From: Acidimicrobiaceae bacterium
GTDB lineage: Bacteria; Actinomycetota; Acidimicrobiia; Acidimicrobiales; RAAP-2
NCBI GenBank assembly: GCA_003157945.1
Contig: PMFY01000366.1
Span: 314 to 8,887, forward strand
Length of the DNA stretch: 8,574 nt
Direction of reading: 5' to 3'
Shown here piece after piece: positions 5,487 to 8,574 of the stretch. Positions within the stretch are counted from its first letter, which is position 1, and every line of letters begins with the position of its first letter. The translations under genes were made by a program, and so were the position numbers. Below the pieces are notes generated by a model that did not search any database, was not told the DNA's origin, and saw only the letters and a list, made by a program, of their open reading frames with translations.

Positions 5487-5492
5487 CGGCCC

Positions 5493-6128
5493 ATGGAGGT
5501 GGCCCACGACCCTGGCGACCCGGGCGACCCGCCCTCCTTCTTCGACGTGGCCCTGCGCCAGCGGGCGTGCCGGCAGTTCGACGGTCGCCCGGTCGACGAC
5601 GCCCTGGTCGAGCGGTGCCTGACCGCCGCCACCCACGCCCCGAGCGCCGAGAACCTGCAGCCGTGGGTCTTCGTCGTCGTTCGCGACGCCGGGCAGCGCG
5701 CCGCGGTCGCCGACCTCACCCGTCGGGTCTGGCGGGAGGCGGGACGGCCCGCGTCGGAGGGACGCCTCGCACCCGGCCTGCTCGACGAGGTGGACGCCGG
5801 GGCCGAGACCGGCCTGGCCGGTGCCCCGGTCCTGGTGGTCGTGTGCGGTGACGCCACGGTGGCGCACCGGTCGACCCTGCCGTCCTCGGTCTACCCGGCC
5901 ACCCAGAACCTGCTGCTGGCGGCCAACGCCCTCGGACTCGGCTCGGCCCTCACCACACTGGCCACGCTGGCCGTCGACGAGCTCTCCGCCGTCCTCGGGC
6001 TGCCCGACCAGGTGCACCCGATGGCGGTGGTCCCCCTGGGCTGGCCGGCCCGACCACCCGGCCCCCCCCGCCGGAAGGCCGTCGAGCGGGTGACCTACCG
6101 GGACCGGTTCGGCACCGCCTGGGACTGA
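5493..6128 (+). CDS. Nitroreductase family protein (FMN-dependent)
   Basis: A 211-residue protein from ATG 5493, picked for its -10 box 6 nt upstream; an in-frame ATG at 5364 lies inside the VOC gene. Family marks are RQRACRQFDGRPV (22-34) with the FMN-contacting Arg pair R24/R27, APSAENLQPWVFVVV (49-63), matching the P-S-x-x-N-x-Q-P-W flavin motif, PATQNLLLAANALGLGS (135-151), which packs near the flavin, and VVPLGWP (179-185). These are homodimeric cytoplasmic enzymes that reduce nitro groups, quinones, enones or similar acceptors with NAD(P)H; some members dehalogenate or take part in cobalamin ligand synthesis. The substrate here cannot be told. It ends only 6 nt before the stop of the convergent alpha/beta hydrolase, so neither gene has room for its own terminator between them. 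Confidence 0.88.
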   Translation: MEVAHDPGDPGDPPSFFDVALRQRACRQFDGRPVDDALVERCLTAATHAPSAENLQPWVFVVVRDAGQRAAVADLTRRVWREAGRPASEGRLAPGLLDEVDAGAETGLAGAPVLVVVCGDATVAHRSTLPSSVYPATQNLLLAANALGLGSALTTLATLAVDELSAVLGLPDQVHPMAVVPLGWPARPPGPPRRKAVERVTYRDRFGTAWD

Positions 6129-6134
6129 CGCCCG

Positions 6135-6995
6135 CTACCCGATCACGGGGAGGATGCGCTCGCGCAGGAAGGTGAGGACGGCGTCGGAGAACGCGTCGTT
6201 GCGGTCGCCCGCGATCATGTGGGCCGCACCGGCCACGTCCACCACGGTCGACCCGGGGACGGACTCGAGCAGCTGGTCGACGCCCTCCTGGGTGACCACG
6301 TCGCTGAGCAGCCCGCGCACGAGCATGGTGGGCACCCGGATGTTGCCCATCGCCGTGTTCAACAGGTCGACCAGCACGTCCGGCACCGCCTCGTTGCGGC
6401 CCTGGCTGATGAAGGCCGGGTCCCAGTGCCAGAACCACCGCCCGTCGCGCTCGCGGAGGACCTTGCGCAGGCCGTCGGGGTTCACGGCCCGGGTGCGCTC
6501 GGGCGTGTAGGCGGCGATCGCCCGTGCCGCGTCGTCCAGGGTGTCGAACCCGTCGAGCCCCGACTCCATGAACGTCTTGATGCGCGCGATCCCCTCCATG
6601 TTGGTCTTCAGGGTGATGTCCACCAGCACCAGCCCGGACGACACCACCCGGTCGCTCGTCCCCTCGGCGTAGAGCGCGGACAGCCCGCCGAGCGACGCCC
6701 CCACCAGCACCGGGGGGCGCCCCAGGGCGTCGGCGACCGCCACCACGTCGCTGCCGAACGCGGTGAACGAGTAGTCGGACCGGGGGGCCCAGTCGCTCTC
6801 GCCGTGTCCCCGCAGGTCGAGCGAGACGGTCCGCCAGCCCTCGTCGGCGATCCGCTCGGCCGCCGGGCCCCAGGCGTGACGGGTCTGGCCGCCACCGTGG
6901 AGGAGCAGCACCGGCCAGCCGTCGGGGTCACCCCGGACGTCGGCCACCAGCTGCACCCCTTCGAATCCCGTGAAGACCACCCGTTCCGCGTCCAC
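6135..6995 (-). CDS. Alpha/beta hydrolase fold protein
   Basis: A 286-residue protein from GTG 6995, which gives the usual start (M)DAERVVFTGFEGVQL; GTG 7010, five residues longer, is the alternative, and neither has a strong ribosome binding site. Motifs: HGGG (33-36) for the oxyanion hole, the strand LDLRGHGES (59-67), the nucleophile elbow VGASLGG (98-104) with S101, then D232 in LLSDVV as the likely acid and H259 in AGAAHM as the base. The cap carries GRWFWHWDPAF (185-195), seen in lipase- or esterase-like actinobacterial hydrolases. A serine nucleophile favours ester or C-C hydrolysis over haloalkane or epoxide chemistry, which use Asp. It has no signal peptide. It lies 56 nt downstream of the P450 gene on the same strand, probably in one operon, and might act on the oxidised product. 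Confidence 0.9.
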   Translation of the reverse strand: MDAERVVFTGFEGVQLVADVRGDPDGWPVLLLHGGGQTRHAWGPAAERIADEGWRTVSLDLRGHGESDWAPRSDYSFTAFGSDVVAVADALGRPPVLVGASLGGLSALYAEGTSDRVVSSGLVLVDITLKTNMEGIARIKTFMESGLDGFDTLDDAARAIAAYTPERTRAVNPDGLRKVLRERDGRWFWHWDPAFISQGRNEAVPDVLVDLLNTAMGNIRVPTMLVRGLLSDVVTQEGVDQLLESVPGSTVVDVAGAAHMIAGDRNDAFSDAVLTFLRERILPVIG

Positions 6996-7051
6996 GCCCC
7001 ATCGTCCCACGCCCGGGAGTGGGCGGTGGCCGTCGCCCCGGCCCGCACCGC

Positions 7052-8275
7052 TCACGGAGCCGCGTGCACCGGGACCCGGGAGTAGCCGGCGACGTTCGAC
7101 ATCTGCACCCGCCGGCACCCCGACTCGTCGACGGTCAGGTGGGGCCAGCGTCGGGCCAGTGCCGCGATGGCCAGGCGGCTCTCCATCCGGGCCAACGCCG
7201 CGCCCAGGCAGGTGTGGATCCCGAAGCCGAACCCGAGGGCCTGGCTCGGGGGCCGCCCGATGTCGAACTCGTCGGGTCGGTCGAAGAAGCGCTCGTCCCG
7301 GGTGGCCGAGCCGGTCACCAGCAGGACGGGGTGCCCGGCGGGGATGGGCACCCCGGCCACCACCGAGTCCCGGGTCGAGAACCGACCCTGGTACTGCGAG
7401 GGGGGAAGGATGCGCAGCACCTCCTCGACCGCGGCCGGGATCAGCCCCGGGTCGGCCACCACCCGGGCGTACTGGTCGGGGTTCCGGTGGAAGAGGACCA
7501 CCGCGTTGGCCACCAGCTTGGTCACCGTCTCCGCACCGGCACCGCCGAGCAGGCTGAGGAAGCCGGCGATCTCCTCGTCGTCGAGCCGGGTCGTCCGGCC
7601 GTCCGGCCGCACCATCTCCGCCCGGGTCAGCGCCGTGACCATGTCGTCCCCCGGCTGCCGGCGCTTCACCCGGACGAGCTCCAGGAAGTACGACCACAGG
7701 GCGATGGCGGCGCCGATGCCCTCCGGCGTCGGGTCGCGCTGGCCCGGCCGGCGCTCGAGCATGAGGTCGAGCCAGTGGCGGATCTGCTGGCGCTCGCCGG
7801 GGGGCACCCCCAGCATCCGGCTGATCACCTCCACCGGGAAGGGACCGGCGAACTCGGCCACGGCGTCGAAGGACGCGGCGCCGTCCAGCGGGGCGAGCGT
7901 GTCCTCGATCACCCCGGCCACCATCGGCTCGAGGTCCCGGACGGCCCGGGGCGTGAACACCCGGCCCACCAGGCCCCGGGCCCGCTCGTGGTCGGGCGGG
8001 TCCATCATGATCATCAGGCCGGCCATCCGGACGAGGTCGGGATCGGCGGACAGCATCGAGAGGTCGACCCCGTGGGTGCTGGTGAAGGTCTGCCAGTCGA
8101 GATGGGCGGTCCGCACGTCCTCGTAGCGGAACAGGGCCCAGAACCCGTAGGTGTCGTTGTAGGAGACGGGCGCCTCGTCGCGCATCCGACGGTAGAGGTC
8201 GTAGGGATCGGTGAAGTACTCGTCCGCGAACGGATCGAACCGCGGTGGGGTCCCGCTGTCCTGCGTCTCGGTCAT
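7052..8275 (-). CDS. Cytochrome P450 (class I bacterial type)
   Basis: A 407-residue protein from ATG 8275, with GGGGAG 6 nt upstream; 26 further upstream codons are open but fall before the ribosome binding site. The order of motifs is complete: [10 protein letters not shown] (91-100) in helix C, the I-helix LGGAGAET (243-250) with the E249/T250 acid-alcohol pair for oxygen activation, the K-helix ExxR E285-R288 in EEVLR, and the haem loop [17 protein letters not shown] (347-363) with proximal ligand C356. There is no membrane anchor, so it should be soluble and need a separate ferredoxin and reductase, neither of which is in this window. It would hydroxylate or otherwise oxidise a hydrophobic substrate; the CYP family cannot be assigned by eye. 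It leads an apparent two-gene operon with the hydrolase and is divergent from the MaoC-type gene. Confidence 0.95.
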   Translation of the reverse strand: MTETQDSGTPPRFDPFADEYFTDPYDLYRRMRDEAPVSYNDTYGFWALFRYEDVRTAHLDWQTFTSTHGVDLSMLSADPDLVRMAGLMIMMDPPDHERARGLVGRVFTPRAVRDLEPMVAGVIEDTLAPLDGAASFDAVAEFAGPFPVEVISRMLGVPPGERQQIRHWLDLMLERRPGQRDPTPEGIGAAIALWSYFLELVRVKRRQPGDDMVTALTRAEMVRPDGRTTRLDDEEIAGFLSLLGGAGAETVTKLVANAVVLFHRNPDQYARVVADPGLIPAAVEEVLRILPPSQYQGRFSTRDSVVAGVPIPAGHPVLLVTGSATRDERFFDRPDEFDIGRPPSQALGFGFGIHTCLGAALARMESRLAIAALARRWPHLTVDESGCRRVQMSNVAGYSRVPVHAAP

Positions 8276-8281
8276 GGCCTG

Positions 8282-8287
8282 CTCCCC
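8282..8287 (-). promoter_or_regulatory. Ribosome binding site of the P450 gene
   Basis: On the reverse strand GGGGAG is followed by 6 nt and then ATG 8275. It supports that start over the upstream in-frame position at 8353. Confidence 0.6.
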
Positions 8288-8316
8288 GGTCCGGTCGGGC
8301 GACCCGGTCGACGGTG

Positions 8317-8322
8317 ATGGTA
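8317..8322 (-). promoter_or_regulatory. Predicted -10 box of the P450/hydrolase operon
   Basis: TACCAT on the reverse strand fits TAnnnT and predicts a start near 8310 and a leader of about 35 nt. Unlike the other promoters here it is not followed by CGG. No -35 box is evident. Confidence 0.4.
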
Positions 8323-8371
8323 GCGCCGCCCCGGGACGGCCACGGCCCCGCACCGCCGCGTGGCCCGGCGG

Positions 8372-8377
8372 TACGCT
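8372..8377 (+). promoter_or_regulatory. Predicted -10 box, leaderless start of the MaoC-type gene
   Basis: TACGCT, followed by CGG, lies 5 nt before ATG 8383 with no ribosome binding site between. It shares the TACnCTCGG form with the boxes at 1601 and 5446-5454. Confidence 0.5.
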
Positions 8378-8382
8378 CGGGC

Positions 8383-8574
8383 ATGCACACGATCGCCTCG
8401 TTCGACGACCTCGCCCCGCTCATCGGCACCCACCTCGGCCACAGCGCCGGCCACCAGGTGACCCAGGAGCGCGTCGACCTGTTCGCCGAGGCCACCGGTG
8501 ACCACCAGTGGATCCATGTCGACCCCGAGCGTGCGGCCGCCGGCCCGTTCGGCGGCACCATCGCCCACGGCTAC
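8383..8574 (+). CDS. MaoC-like hot-dog fold dehydratase/hydratase (partial, cut by right edge)
   Basis: The first 64 residues are present. Residues 34-49 ([16 protein letters not shown]) hold the hydratase-2 motif with D40 and H45 in the catalytic D-x4-H arrangement, followed by [11 protein letters not shown] (54-64), the conserved G-x-x-I-A-H-G-Y element of R-specific enoyl-CoA hydratases and NodN-like proteins. The expected product is a single hot-dog protein of about 150 residues that adds water to 2-enoyl-CoA with R stereochemistry. ATG 8383 is chosen for the leaderless -10 box. It is divergent from the P450 gene across a 107-nt spacer. The rest of the protein lies beyond the window. Confidence 0.88.
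   Translation, partial: MHTIASFDDLAPLIGTHLGHSAGHQVTQERVDLFAEATGDHQWIHVDPERAAAGPFGGTIAHGY

Noticed and set aside
7011..8561. N-terminal 520 or so residues of a long reverse frame continuing into the alpha/beta hydrolase, which could look like a fusion
   Set aside because: This part is an out-of-frame reading of the P450 gene, whose true frame has all P450 motifs; the hydrolase begins at GTG 6995 (or 7010).
1..8574. CRISPR arrays, tRNA genes, insertion sequences, phage or defence genes
   Set aside because: I saw no spaced direct repeats, tRNA-like cloverleaf, transposase motif or terminal inverted repeat; the window looks like ordinary metabolic chromosome.

Overview
The window is a very GC-rich stretch with the third-position bias of a high-GC actinobacterium. 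Short GC-only spacers, GTG starts and apparently leaderless promoters (a TAnnnT-type box 5-6 nt before the start codon) suit Actinomycetota. An Acidimicrobiia-like or related actinomycete is my best guess, but no taxonomic marker is present. I see ten protein genes, two of them cut by the window edges, and no tRNA, rRNA, CRISPR array or mobile element.

Left block (1-4295): a divergent acyl-CoA module. Leftward run a class III (CaiB/BaiF-type) CoA-transferase (340-1587) and, coupled by an ATGA overlap, a YtcJ-like amidohydrolase (1-343, partial). Rightward run an enoyl-CoA hydratase (1613-2602), a perfect 34-bp palindrome, and an acyl-CoA synthetase (2778-4295). The two central start codons are only 25 nt apart and their -10 boxes overlap. 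Synthetase (CoA activation), CoA-transferase, hydratase and amidohydrolase could together form a catabolic route for an unidentified carboxylic acid or amide. Both the CoA-transferase and the hydratase have a rearranged domain order: the segment normally found at the C-terminus sits first and the catalytic N-terminal segment last, as if each came from a tandem duplication trimmed at opposite ends.

Middle block (4435-6128): a ferritin-like four-helix protein (+), a convergent VOC/glyoxalase-fold protein (-), and a nitroreductase-family flavoprotein (+) divergent from the VOC gene. The VOC/nitroreductase spacer holds back-to-back -10 boxes and a 9-bp-stem hairpin at the predicted 5' end of the VOC transcript.

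Right block (6135-8574): a leftward pair of cytochrome P450 (7052-8275) and alpha/beta hydrolase (6135-6995), divergent from a MaoC-type hot-dog hydratase cut by the right edge. Oxidation, hydrolysis and CoA-ester hydration again point to lipid, steroid or xenobiotic breakdown; the substrate cannot be read from the sequence.

The points most worth following are the permuted architecture of both divergent enzymes, the shared bidirectional promoter, the recurring CTCGG-flanked leaderless promoter motif, the 34-bp palindrome and the possible leader ORF before the synthetase.
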